A stretch of DNA of 64,000 bases, taken from NCBI GenBank assembly GCA_037903475.1, contig JBAJFG010000563.1, positions 682,001-746,000 on the forward strand, written 5' to 3'. Source of the DNA: Ancylostoma caninum (lineage: Eukaryota > Nematoda > Chromadorea > Rhabditida > Ancylostomatidae). Below, piece after piece: positions 1-12,184 of the stretch; the first letter of the stretch is position 1; each line of letters begins with the position of its first letter. The translations under genes were made by a program, and so were the position numbers. The notes under the pieces are model-generated. The model saw nothing but the letters and a program-made list of their open reading frames with translations. It was not told where the DNA came from and did no database searches.

Positions 1-176
1 TGCCGCCGGAGTGCTATTTCTAGGCTCTTTTCTTCCCGATTTGGTCGAAAATCCTTAAAGTCGGGTAGAAAAGCCGGTAGAAATAGCATAACAGCAGCAG
101 AAACATCGGTTACGTCGCACGCGGCGCGGTTGCGCGACGTCCTTCTCGAGGCCAACGCCATTGACGTTCACTGTGT
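1..176. mobile_element. Right part of a GC-rich TIR MITE (family A), cut by the window edge
   Basis: This matches the right half of two full-length copies at 42235-42500 and 47772-48043: the same CTATTTCTAG-like interior, the GCGCGGTTGCGCG core and the terminal CATTGACGTTCACTG. The left TIR lies outside the window. It is non-coding. Confidence 0.75.
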
Positions 177-2230
177 AACGAATTTTATGCTGGTAAAATC
201 AGCAAAATCAAATTTCAGAGGTCTAATTTGCACTTTTAATATGAACATCCTGATTTTTCCATTCCAGTAAATACGTATGCATATGTAGGCAAACGTAATA
301 ATTCAAAGCTTCCAACAATCCCAAAACGTTATTCTCAGGAAATTTCTGCTGCGGTTTTTCTTCATCACTTCTGCGCCCCCGGAAATCCTTTATTCGATTA
401 GAAGTGCAAATCAAAACATAAGAAAAAATGGCGAAAAAAAAGACACCATGTGACCTAGCTAAGGCCAATCAAATGAGCAAAATCCTTTTTTTCTTTAAAG
501 GCTTTGATAATGTCGAACATGTTTCCCTTCAAAGATTTTCGAAATTCCACTTTCAATACATGAAATTCTGAAGTGCCTGGGGATGTGGAGCTGCATTTGA
601 AAGGAAAAATTCAAAATTCGAGTGAAAAGCCCTTAAAGTCACCCGGCTCTTCTTAGTTTTTATTATAAATTTGGTCATATTATTATATGACAAGGCTTTG
701 AAAGGTGTGTCAAATTTCCATCAGAATTTCCTTCTACTTAACCAATATCAATTCCAAGACCTCCACGGATATTCCAAGGAGGTGGATGAGGTTCTGGAAC
801 ACAGTGCATACCAAAATTGTGTATCCACCCCAAATCGGTTGTTATTTTTGCTCAAATTGGGTGATACAAAAGGGATTCTGTCCATGGTATTCCTGACGAG
901 CACTAACCTTATACTTTCACATCCCAGTATACCAGAATATTAGAAAAAATCGTAATAAAATCGTAAGACCAATTCAAATCCCCCGGTATGACGACCAGGC
1001 TCCCTAAAATTTCTAGGAATTCTCCCTACTGCCCTATTGCTTCCGCTGCGCATTGATTAGTAAAGAGCATAACAAATGCCAGTGCGAGTTATGCTATCAA
1101 TTTATCAACATAATTTAACACTAAAACTGGTTTTGCCTCTATTATCTGCATTGTGCTCTAACTCTACGACATGAAACGAAATAGTGGAACGCTGTCAACA
1201 CATTTCCCAATTGCAACATAAGCACATCATCACGTTTTCAGCTGATTGACAGGCATCTGAGTAGCGCGAGAAAACCAGCACTGACGGCAAATCAAGCACG
1301 TAACCTCCTCTCGGATCTGACGAAGTGGAAAGGAAGTGCGAGTACTCGCTGTACATGGTTGGCTAATGGAGGTGTTAGGTAGTTGTAGATTGATGGATGA
1401 TTCACAGGAAAAAAATCAACACATTTGCTTGAAATCGATCACGGAACAAGTTCCACTTTAGTTCTTAGCTCTTTTCTTCTCTAGAGTATTGGTTACGAGA
1501 TACAAAGCATATATTTAATGTTTTCAACTGGCTAAAAGGAAACAGTTACAATATTTAATATATTCCTAGGCAAGAACAAACAATTAGAATCTTTTACTCG
1601 CCCAAAGGCATGTTGATCTAAACACCGTCAGTTTCACATTACAGGACTAGGATTTTGAAGGATTTTTGAAGGATTTTGAAGGATTATATAAGCATTTATT
1701 GCTAGTGCTCAGGCTTCTTCCTAGCAATAATTTCATGTTTTTTCCCCGCTTGTTATCATAGTTACTGTTTCTATTGGAGCATCTTGAATTTATGAATAAA
1801 AGAATAAATAAATAAATACCTAGCTAGACTTCTAGAAAATTTCTGGGCAGATTTCTCGGAAATTTCATCATCTTAATGTAGGACGCTCACCACCTGGACG
1901 CGCATGATCATTCAAAATGCTGTAACGGCATGGAAAACTACTACATCCGGTCATTTTCGAGGGAAAACAATTCATCTTTGATCATTACAATGATAGGGCA
2001 TCTCCAGAACCAACTTTGTACGTTGTCTCCGAGTTCAATGGACAAAATGACCTGACATTACTGTACGGTGACGGGAAATGTTCCCAGACGACCGGGGTAC
2101 TGTGTTTAGGTTTGGGTCAGGTCCAGGATAACAAATGCGTAGCACGACTAAGCGTCGAACAAACCACTTATTCTGCACCTGGACCCGATGCGTGTAAAAA
2201 TTTCGGTTTTTAGAATCAAGGACCGAAGGC
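177..2230. other. Gene-free stretch
   Basis: I see no splice-supported coding sequence. Short open frames here lack codon-like composition and any recognisable motif. A small tandem (AAGGATTTTTG-like) lies at about 1655-1686 and an AATAAATA run at about 1795-1820. Confidence 0.5.
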
Positions 2231-2331
2231 ACCACTGAGATCACACAGGGTGAACGTGCCTACATCACACAAACCTCCCATAGTTAACACTGATGTCAAC
2301 ACGTTCACCCTGGGTAATCACAATGATGCAT
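2231..2331. mobile_element. Palindromic MITE (family B), copy 1
   Basis: The left end reads ACTGAGATCACACAGGGTGA. The right end, reversed, reads TGCATCATTGTGATTACCCA. Both fit the family B terminus TGCATCATTGAGATTACCCA. The copy is about 100 bp and diverged. Confidence 0.65.
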
Positions 2332-3743
2332 CCAGGTACAAGCTGATCTGATTCTTCAGCGGAAGGTAAAACAGCTGGTAGGTCTGATCTCGAGTGCAGG
2401 TGTCCTCTTCGTATTCTGAAGGCAACGTCGAGAAATCGTAAAGTACGATTAGGGGGTGATCGTGCAGCACACAGATCGAACAACTGGCTCCACTTTCACA
2501 CCACTGACGATGACGCTTTCATTGAAATGTTAGGTCAGTAAAGGTTCTACCGCCGTAAAACCTAGTGAGGCAAAAACATGTGATCCTGTTCATCATACAA
2601 TATTTAGAAAATGCAGAGAGTTAGAGATAAAGAATATGGAAGGTTTTCAAATCAACTATAGCAAACCTTACACTAAGCAGGAAAATGTAGCCTGGTTTTT
2701 TTTTTCGGGAGTCCCCTTCGAGGTCAAATATGGCCTTCCAAATTTGTTCCTTCGAAAATTCTGGGTAAAATCCCCTTCCACTTCAGGACCATATATGTAC
2801 ATAGTTGTGATTACCCATGGTAGAGGTGTTAACGTACCCGAATAACCCCCATACCCGGTACATATCAACATGTTTAACTATTCATGACGTCGTTCAAACT
2901 CGTTTGCAATCCATTTGTGTGCAAGTATCTAACCTTCCTGTTATGCATCTTGTTCCGGAAAATTTCTCTAAATATGAAAAGGCTCATGGCAATTTTATTT
3001 TAAGTTACTTTATATGTTTCCCTCAATTTTTTCTCAGCTTTCTCAGCTCTGAAATGTCAGCAGTGAACGTTCACAGGCATTGAAGACCCAACCAGTTTTT
3101 CTTCCTTCGAATCGAAGACCTAACCTGGTTCCATCACCTTCCAAAATCGATGTACAAAAACCTGTGTTTTCCGTGTTTGGTGGCGATTTCTCTGCACTTT
3201 TTAATGCTAGGTGAGCAAAAACTCCAGGTACGCCTAGATGGGTGCACCTAGCGTAGGCAAATATTATAGTCTTTGTCACGCTTCAAATACTACATTCCTG
3301 AAATTGAATTTAACTCAAATTTAGCTCTCAGAAAAAAATGTCCCTTCACAAAGGGCATAGGGGTTAAAAAATCGCAAGAAATGGAGTCGTTCTAAAGTGA
3401 AGCCGATCTTCAGGTTCTCTTTATCATTGTCCTTCCTTATCAAAAGTACTTCCCATGATACTGATACTACACTAACAGGTGTAATTCGCACATTCACAGA
3501 ATCCCGTTCTTGATGAATTTGATTACTTTACTGGCATTGATAGGACGTCCGAAATAAATCACTACTCCAGTTCTGGCGAAGTTCATGAGCCGGAAGTACA
3601 TCCGGAGATAACAGTGCAAAATTGGCACTCCTTATTCCTAGCGACGATTTTTGATGTTTTAGAATAGCTCTGTCGGTGAAAAAGGTTCACTGAATCGTTG
3701 TACGATAGTTGGGATCCAGCGTAGGACACCAGTGCTGGTAAGC
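2332..3743. other. Gene-free stretch
   Basis: No coding exon is recognised. About 2805-2865 carries TTACCCATGG and TACCCGGTA palindromic pieces that may be a worn family B copy. Confidence 0.4.
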
Positions 3744-3984
3744 CAGGGGGAAGACGTGAGAAAAAGTGGCAATTCCGCCACTTCAGGGACCCGGATGTGA
3801 TAATAAAAATACTGAAAATATTAAATTTAATACTAATTTCGGACGTCTTATACTAAAAAATAAATATTGACAGACACTAGCAAGAGCGACCAATTAAGAT
3901 TGAACCAATCTAAAAACTAACTTCGTTTTATGAAAGAATTCCTATAATTCGTCCTCCCCCACCCCTCCTCTGCGTCCGCCATTG
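3744..3984. mobile_element. Degenerate hAT-type MITE (family C)
   Basis: The right end TGCGTCCGCCATTG matches the terminus of the intact copy at 45664-45944 with one change. The interior (a CCGCCACTTCAGGGACCCGG-like block, then an A/T-rich run with TAATA units) also matches. The left end is diverged, so the left boundary is a guess. Confidence 0.5.
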
Positions 3985-4180
3985 ATAGTGGCCGTCCGTC
4001 CGCCATTTCCACATTATTTTTTCCCGAGCCCCCCAGAAGGGAGTCATTTGGGACACAATAGAACCTCTGGTAGAACTATTAGGAGAACTATGAACAAAGA
4101 AGACCACAAACATTCCGCTCCACTGCTCATCAGGTGCCATTGTTACTACTGCTCTACTTCCTTGCATTATTTTGGACCCG

Positions 4181-4992
4181 CCCAGACAAACTTTCGGAAC
4201 TTCCCCAGAGCTTGTTCGGAACTTCTGCAGAACTTGTTCGGTACTTCCGCGTGTGACCCGACGGAAGTCCCGAAATCGAACTTATGGAGTCGATCGTAAT
4301 TCGAGTAACAAGGTAAAATCGGCCAACATGGAGTGATGAACACCTCCACGCGTCCCGATACCAAAAATCATAGGATCATGAATCCCATCACAGATCATTC
4401 CAGCATTAATTGCACCTCTAGTGGCTTCGCTTTCTAAAGGTGAGCCTCAACCAGGTTTGCCCTCAGTGCTTCGTATCTTCATCAGGTTTAACCTTATTGA
4501 TAATATGGAAAAACTACTCTTTGGTAAAAATCTCTCAAATTTTCGTAATAGAATAATCCCAGGCGCACATTTGTCTGACACGAGTTTTAGCCGAAATTCG
4601 AGGTTACAGATGCCATTATTAGGGCATTCCGAAGTAAATTCCAAAGAAAAAATAGCGGAAAAATTTTCTTATTCTACCGTGGCTTCTTCTATGGCTAGCA
4701 GAAGCAAAGCAAGCACATACCACTATAAAAATTGGGTGAAAACATGCCATTTGATATTTTAGTTTCTTGAATCATTCTATCTGTCTCGAAGCTCCGCGGA
4801 ATTTTCGATAAGTGTCAAGCTCCGCGGAAGTTGCGAAGCTATTTTTTCTCTGCGCCTCCATTCGGAACTTCCGCGGAACTTGCGCGGAACTTCCGAGAAA
4901 ATCGACGCGTGACGTCATGTTTCTGCGGAGGTTCCGAAAATCGGGCTCCAACAGTAATCATTCTCCACGGAAGTTCCGAAAGTTTGTCTGGG
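4181..4992. mobile_element. 812-bp non-autonomous DNA transposon with perfect 24-bp TIRs
   Basis: Positions 4181-4204 and 4969-4992 are exact inverted copies of each other, 24 of 24 bases, starting CCCAGACAAACTTTCGG. Sub-terminal GGAACTTCCG-type palindromes recur inside both ends (about 4195-4270 and 4795-4935). No target-site duplication is obvious in the flanks and no transposase is encoded. Open frames inside, such as 4421-4762, show no motif. Confidence 0.8.
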
Positions 4993-6330
4993 AAGAAGAG
5001 TTACGATAACACTTCGACAGGTCACCCATTAGCCACTTGCTGGCGAAAACCAGTTTTTAACGAAAGCGGCACCTTTACTGCTCTTTCTTCAAAATTTATT
5101 CAACATTGCAAAATTCTGGGCAATTTCAACATCAACAAAAATGAAAGCGCACGATGAACTGTTCTTCGTGTTTCAATTTAGGACAAATTAATAGGTCTGC
5201 GCGGGATGAAACACATAACTGCGTTCACCAGAACATATAATATGATCGTACTTTTTCAGCGCATCCAATTTACGCAAGTACAGAACGTCGTCTGGGACAA
5301 GACGCGGTCAAATCAGGCGGACGAGCTGTCTGCTTGTCTGTTCTGATGACATTTAATGACCCATGACTTCCTATGGCTGCAGGAAATGATCGTGATGATC
5401 ATTTGCTGGGTGCACTGGAGAACCAGTTCCTCTGGATCGTGCACATCTAGCACCGATTTTACGCTGGATTGCCGCGATTAGCCATGACACCAAAAAGTTG
5501 TCTGCTATAGGCATAAGAGGCTACTAAGCAACAATCATAACCAAACCACTTGTCATAGTAAAAAGCCGCTGGGCCGCAATGGACCATGGAAATCCTGTCT
5601 ATTTATGGTTTTTTAAGAGTAATAGGGACCTAATGCTGCTCCCACTCATACCATGCGCTCCAGAAGAGGTGTAAAATATCCGAAAAATCTACGATTTTTC
5701 AACGATCCCTCTTGGAACTCGTGCAGACGCATTGTGAGCCAGCAAAAACCGCACGTGCGACCGCACCGCAGCCTTAAAAGCTTCTTAAAATTTGCTAGAA
5801 ACTGTGAATTGAGAGCCATGGGCCCTTGATGACGGAGAATTGTTCTAGGGCCAACATAAATATGCAATTAATCATATGTATCATATAATCATTCTGTCCC
5901 AATGTGATCAAGTACGTCTACAGGTTGGCATGATCTCACATCGGCCAAGAAATGAACTGTGGTGGGCAAATAATACCAATGTACAGGACCAGATCACGCG
6001 TGTATCCAGCAAGTGTCTCCACGCCAGTAGTAAGTAAATTGTATGTATAAAGGAAGCACCCAATAATCAAGTCAGCCCTTCACCCTACCAAAAAAATGGG
6101 GTACCAGTTCCCCGACCCTGGATGGAAAGCTGGATCGGTCGAGCACGTTTAGATTCCTTTCCCTAGATCCTACCCATTTACATCTTCTCATATCCAAAGC
6201 CATTGCCTGCTTCGCCTCACAAACCTAAGCCTAAATAGTTGGTCATAATATGAAGTCCTTGGATGACCACGAACAAGGCAAGGTTGGTCTTTAAATCAAA
6301 TTGGCGCAATCACCAGCTATTGTGAGGTGA
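4993..6330. other. Gene-free stretch
   Basis: I find no exon, RNA gene or clear repeat boundary. The open frames present are short and featureless. Confidence 0.4.
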
Positions 6331-7506
6331 AAGGGGGCGTTACCACTATTTTTCGATTGGCCCACTCAGACTTTTCTGTTGTTTTGTGCCAATTCGTCTG
6401 GCATTCTCGCACAACTTCACTGTATGTAAATGGATTGAACGGACAAATTGGTCCAATCACCAGCAGTATAAATAAATTAATTAAAATAATTAAATAGAAT
6501 TGGTTTCCGGTTGAAAACTGCCAAGTTACCACGCTTATTGTATGGGCTGACGATATTTAAAGAATCGCGATCTGATAATAAGTCAAATTCACAAGTGTAT
6601 CTCATAGCTCATGTCGATGGTGCACCAGTTTACAATCTCATTTGGAAGTGAAGGTCAGGCGTCAAACAAAATACTGATTCCATAGTTGAACTAAACAGTA
6701 AACACAGTTAAACAATGCAGAAAAGGCATATTCCAATGTTTAGCATCCGTATAAGGGTGACGCACGAAATGAATCTGAACACGCATAATGAAATGAAAAA
6801 CTTTATGGTTCTGAAAATACTGTAATAATACCCAAACGTTTTCTACTTTTACATAATGCATAGTACGGGAATTGGGGCGTTGCTACTATTCCACGATTGG
6901 CTCACCCAGGCAACAGCCTACCCTTGGATAGCTTTTTCCTTTCAATTTTATTTAACTGATACATCATAAAGGTGTGTCAATGTATCAGACAAACAGAATG
7001 AAAATGAGCAATAATTCGAGACAGAAAATAAAAACAAAAGCAAATTAAATTTGGGTGGCGATACAATTAATTCAACCTGTGTTTTATATAAACATACTGT
7101 TGGGTGTGTATCGAGCGTCACCAGGCTACTGTGATTGGTGCACTTAATCAGTATGATAATCACGGTAGCCTGACAACGCCCCATTTCTTCTCACGATGAT
7201 ACACACCCCAATTTGTGCATTCCCTAATCAAAAGTCGGTCATATGGCTCAGTCCTCAAACCTACTGCGAAAATGACTTTTTCTCATGCTATTTCAATGTT
7301 TTTGTGAAATATTTCCTCTTGAACTAACTCTGTTCCCATGGCACACAAATTCTTTACTTATTTTATACTTTATTAGCGATGTATCAAATGAATAAATTTA
7401 GTTTTCTCGTTTACAGTACATTTGTTGACGAGAGCGCCAGACAAAGTAACAAAAACGGCTGATGGTCCCTAATGGGCTAATCGCGGAGCAATCGTAACGC
7501 CCCATT
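6331..7506. mobile_element. TIR element hosting a nested copy of its own family
   Basis: The left end (about 6331-6365, with GGGGGCGTTACCAC and CGATTGGCCCA) is inverted at about 7470-7506 (GGGCTAATCGCGG, GTAACGCCCCATTT). A second, shorter pair of the same ends lies inside at 6871 and 7184. I infer that a related element inserted into the first. No coding sequence is visible, so both are non-autonomous. Confidence 0.6.
6871..7184. mobile_element. Inner nested TIR element
   Basis: The left terminus ATTGGGGCGTTGCTACTATT is inverted at the right end as CAACGCCCCATTTC. The element is about 314 bp and lies wholly within the 6331-7506 element. Confidence 0.55.
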
Positions 7507-10500
7507 TCTCCCCAAGATAACACCATTACCTCGCTCGAAGTCGTCCAAGGGTCTGGATGAAATTGATTCCATGGAATTTTTTTTCAAAAAACTATGTGCA
7601 ATAAAATCAATTGCCCATCGAATATGAAGCTGTTATTTGGTTTTTCGTAGCTCCAAATGGAGTTGTGAAAAAAATTCTAGGGCTAGTGCTAGCGTTGCTC
7701 CTATCATTCGTGCAAGAAAACATGCATGAAAAGAATGGGGAAGGGGTTGAGCAAACATTTTAATTTCAAGAAAAGAACTCACCTGAGCCGTGTAGGAAGG
7801 ACATGAATTCTAAACTCATTTATTGAACCAATTTTTTTCAGTCACTAGTTCTCGTTTCGTAAATGAGCACTTCAAAGAGACGTATAAAGACAGAAAACAA
7901 GAGAAAAACTTGCGAAAACGTCTCTGAAACCAGAGAAGAGGGCGAATTCAAATTTACATTTCCACAGCATACCAAATGAGGCATTCCTATACCGGGTTTT
8001 AAGGCCCGAAGTGCAACCTCATGTGATTTACCACATTTCGCCAACAGTGCAAATGTGTCAACAGCTGGAATTGTCAGTTGGCGCCGTAACAGTCACTATT
8101 TTCCAAATGTTCTTACTAAACTTTGTACTGCATAGTGCGAGAGAAAACAGAGACGGCAATTTGTTTGGCTGCCAGAACTCGGGTCTTTTCAGCGAAGCGT
8201 CTGACCAAGTTACGTCATTCCTAAATATCCATCGCTATACTTTGGGTAAAACCTGGTAGGGTTCGCTTGGATAGGCGCCAGTTACCAAAGAAATTAGACC
8301 AGGAAGAGTCCTCGAAGGAGGTGAGAAGCAAGCCAAGTAAATAAGTAAACAAGTAAACAGAGCAATCATCCTCCCCCCTCCCCTCCAGCCAGTATGACGT
8401 ACTACCACCTCCAGCATGTGATTTCTCCCCTGCACCCATTTTTTCCTTCAAACGCTCTCCATCGCTCTGTCCTTTCCAATTTTGAGGCGTCTTGGATGGT
8501 GCTTAACCTTGACAATGTTTGTACGCTCGAATACGTAAGAGTGGCATCGCTCTCAGTACTTACAATGCAGTTTAAGAAATTGGACATGACCTTGCTATTT
8601 CTTCACTGATGTGTTGCAGGGAATTATGATAAATCCGTAAAACCTCAGTACATCTTCAAATTATTTTATGGAATCTATCTACTCAAATTTTTACCTCTCA
8701 GACGTCTTGGATGGTGGCTAACTTTCAATTTTACCAACTGTCCATAAATTCATATGAACTTGCAGAAAACGTGACAATCAAACTAGAAAGGAGTTGAAAA
8801 TTTTGGAAAAAAATGATACGGCCATCGTGAATGAGGAATGAGAAGGTAAATAATTTTCTCCCTAATGAATTATTCAAGCAGTGTTTACCTGGGATCCTAG
8901 ATTACTAGAGATCTGACCAGGGTAAATAAGATTACCCTGGGCAAAATGAGACATTTTAGTGGAAAAACTTCTGTGCCCGAATTACACCAAGGGAAACAAA
9001 GAAATATTTTCTTTCCTCGAGTAATCACCGCGGATACGAACACATCTATCATTTTTTCTTCGATATCGAAGGAATAGATCCAAAGAATTGATTGATGGCA
9101 AAGGTTAGTTGGAAAACAAGGAAGAAGCAACGGAAAGAATAAGAAAAGAAACGCTGAATAAATAGCCTTAAGCTAAGCCTATTGAAATTGCAGACGTGAC
9201 TTGGGAATGTGCAGTTTGCTGAATAAAAACTCTACAGAGACGGTGACCCTGAAATTCAAGAACTCGCAAAGTTGCTTACTGGTACTCGCTTTCAGTGAAA
9301 CAGGTCTCCTGCTTTCGAGTCGGTTGTACATTTTTACTCCTGCCTGCCTTTCTAGGCTCTCTTAGACTATTTAATTCACCTTAAACCTGAGATACCTTAA
9401 ATAGAGTAAGGCTAGGAGTGTCCCGGCATCTTTTGTATCCTTCAAACGCATGGCCAAAGCGCCACTTAGCTCGGAATAGGACATTCTATGGTGCTTCTTC
9501 CACGTTTCACCCAGTTTTCATGTATTGTAATAATGAAGTATCCTGAACCATATCGCTTAAGTGTTCTTGTAATGTGTCATTATTTTATAGCGTCTGTCTT
9601 AAACAGCGTAAATAAACAAATAAATAAATAAATTTGCAAAAAAGTAAGCTTTCTGAATGGATACTTCAACAAGCTCCCAGCATCCCATAGCTTCCAACGA
9701 TTAGGATTATCCATTTTTGAAACGCTATTTATAGGCTAAAACTCCATTTAACTTCGTAAATTATAGGTTTATTTATTCATTCTCCAAGGGATGTGCTTAC
9801 GAGGACATTTAGATCTAAGTATGGCAAATAGAATGACTAACTATGCTCTAGGTAGCTGGAAACTATGCAAATGTTCCTTAATGTGTCTGGATCAGGTCTA
9901 TGAGTTAGTATCGGCAAAGTAGTGAATTTTAGTAGTAAATAGTAACAAAATAGTAATAAACAGGTCAAATGACGACTGAAATTGAAATCGATATCAAAAT
10001 AAAATCGAATAGTGTCCAAACGAGTAGATCACCACACTAACAGCCCTGTAAAGATGCGTGTTCATCTCCAGCACCCTCTCCAAGCCGTCCGCTTCATGTC
10101 TGGCTAACTAGCACTCGTCCCAAATGAAACCGACGTGCGCACGCCTACAATGTTTGTTCTACTGCTTATAGGCACTTATTTGAAGACAAGCGCTCTGACC
10201 CAGATGACCATTGCGTGGGTGTGACGAGCATAAAATAGAACACAAACCAGTGCGCGGCACAGGAACAAAACGTTGGGTTAAAATAGCATCCACTAGCAAA
10301 AGTCGTATTCGTGCAAGAAGCAACGAGTAAGATGTTTCAAGGCGCGTAAATTAAATGGAAGTGAAACCGTAGGAAATGGGAAAAAAGAATGATGTAGGAG
10401 TGGGTGCTTCCGGTGATCAGTGACAACAGGGATTTTTGCAGAATGAGAACATCCACCATTTTTGGATTCTTCCCGAATTTTCTAACCCGGTTCTTGAAAT

Positions 10501-11000
10501 CATGAACGGTTTTTTTCACTATTCAGTGAGTTCAGTGGAAAATTCATTGAGCATTTCTAAAAATATACCAGCAGAAGTGGATCCCGAAGTAGCAAAAACG
10601 CTGGCTAAGGCTCCAATTCATCTCTGGAGACACCTGCCTTGATGAAAACACTGAAGAAGCAGTGGAACGTAATGAGCTGTTCTGTCACACTGCCAACAGC
10701 TTTGCAAAATGTGTGAATGGCAAATGAAAAAGAAGTACCTAGCACATTAAAAGCTACACTGCCACTGTTCTGGAAAGGGAAAAGAATTTCCTTTGGCTAA
10801 GAATTCTCTTAGGATATTTACGTTTTATTTTGGTGAGTCCTGCTTAAGGTCTGAGAAACCGCACCAGTTCTATCTGTTTGTTTTTCTTGCTTTCTTAATA
10901 AAAAAAAACAGTGATAATAAATTAATCGAAATAGAACTGCCTACAAACTGATTTAATGAACTTTTACTGACATGTGTAGTTCTTCAACTGGATCTCCAGG
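7507..11000. other. Gene-free stretch
   Basis: No gene is recognised. Open frames at 8011-8259 and 10436-10642 have no flanking splice signals that extend them and no known motif. About 8885-8945 contains inverted TTACCTGGG/ACCCTGGG pieces, possibly a decayed family B relic. A short AAAT repeat lies at about 9605-9631. Confidence 0.4.
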
Positions 11001-12184
11001 ATTTATTTGTGGTTCTTTTTTCTCAAGAGTAATAAGAGTGATAATTTAATTGAGCCCGTAATCCTGTTCTTCTTTTTCATCAGCGTTGGTCCCGTTCGTC
11101 GGCGAGGTCCGCTTTCCTGGAACCCCTTAATCCAAAAATTATTGGAAAAGGATGCCAGTGAAACCAAACCTCCTGAGAGGAAGTTGCTTCCCACAAGAAT
11201 TTGTTCCTAAGAAAGCCATTAATCACGGACAACTGTCACTATCTCCCTCTTAAAGAGCCAAAGTAAGACGTCCACCTGAGTATTCGCTGACAATGCAATC
11301 AGAATCTCTCCCCAACTTGCCGCTCCACCATCACACATCGCAACTAGCTCTAGAACTTTGGAGAAAATTCGTCAATTCTCTGAGTGGAGCGTCAAGTACG
11401 TTTCGTTCGGTGCATTTATTGTGAATAAATTTGTGAGCCATCAGGTGCTTAAATGCGCAACCACTTGAGATTTTTTCACGCGGTGTCGGCGAGAGCAGAG
11501 TGTGCAGTGAGCGTGGAAACGCCGTCCAACCGCGACGCTTAACTCTTTTTCCAGACCGGCCGAGACCAAATTGTGGAGAGGCAACAGGTGCTGAGCGAGG
11601 CGTGCAGCTCTGCACTGCGTCGAAACCGCCACCCATCTCAGAGCAGCATCTCAGCCGCTTTTTCCCGATTCATAATTTCGTGCAAAGTGAACCTGTTTTC
11701 CGGGCATTCTTCAGCATTTATTACTATCGCACTCGACAGTTTGCATGAAGCTTTTTAAGCTAATATTCCCAGGCTTTTCAAAGAAATTGCAGAATTATAG
11801 AGGTATTTCGGCACTAGCGCCCCTTAACGACATCCAGGCGGAGTTTTATCCTTAAAAGGGCGGCAAAGAAGAACCGGAAATGACGACGAGTCAATTGTTC
11901 ACGTGAAGCTTCGAAAGCACAAACAAACACAACAACAACCACCGACAAAATGCTGTAACAAATACCCTGACACATGCAAAAGAAAGCCAGTTTTTCGCTG
12001 GGTTTTTGCCTGTGCGGCCACGCCCATCTGCGACGCCTTCGTACTGTGTACGCACCGGGAACACGTACTAGTAGGGCAACGAGGACGCGGCCACGCCCAC
12101 CGGCACAGGATTTTTGTTGTCTATATAAGGTAGGCTGAGACAAGGACACATCACATCACAACCACACTCACATCACACAACCGG
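11001..12184 (+). promoter_or_regulatory. Upstream region of the MIG-18-like gene
   Basis: This is the 1.2 kb before the start codon at 12185. It includes a GC-richer block (about 11450-11640) and, near the gene, two copies of the Sp1/KLF-type box CCACGCCC at 12018-12025 and 12091-12098. Their spacing is 73 bp. No separate gene is supported here. Confidence 0.4.
12122..12129 (+). promoter_or_regulatory. TATA box of the MIG-18-like gene
   Basis: TATATAAG lies 55 bp before the ATG. A start site about 25-30 bp downstream would give a 5' leader of roughly 30 nt, made of CACATCACA-like repeats. A clear TATA box suggests the gene's own regulated promoter. Confidence 0.6.
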
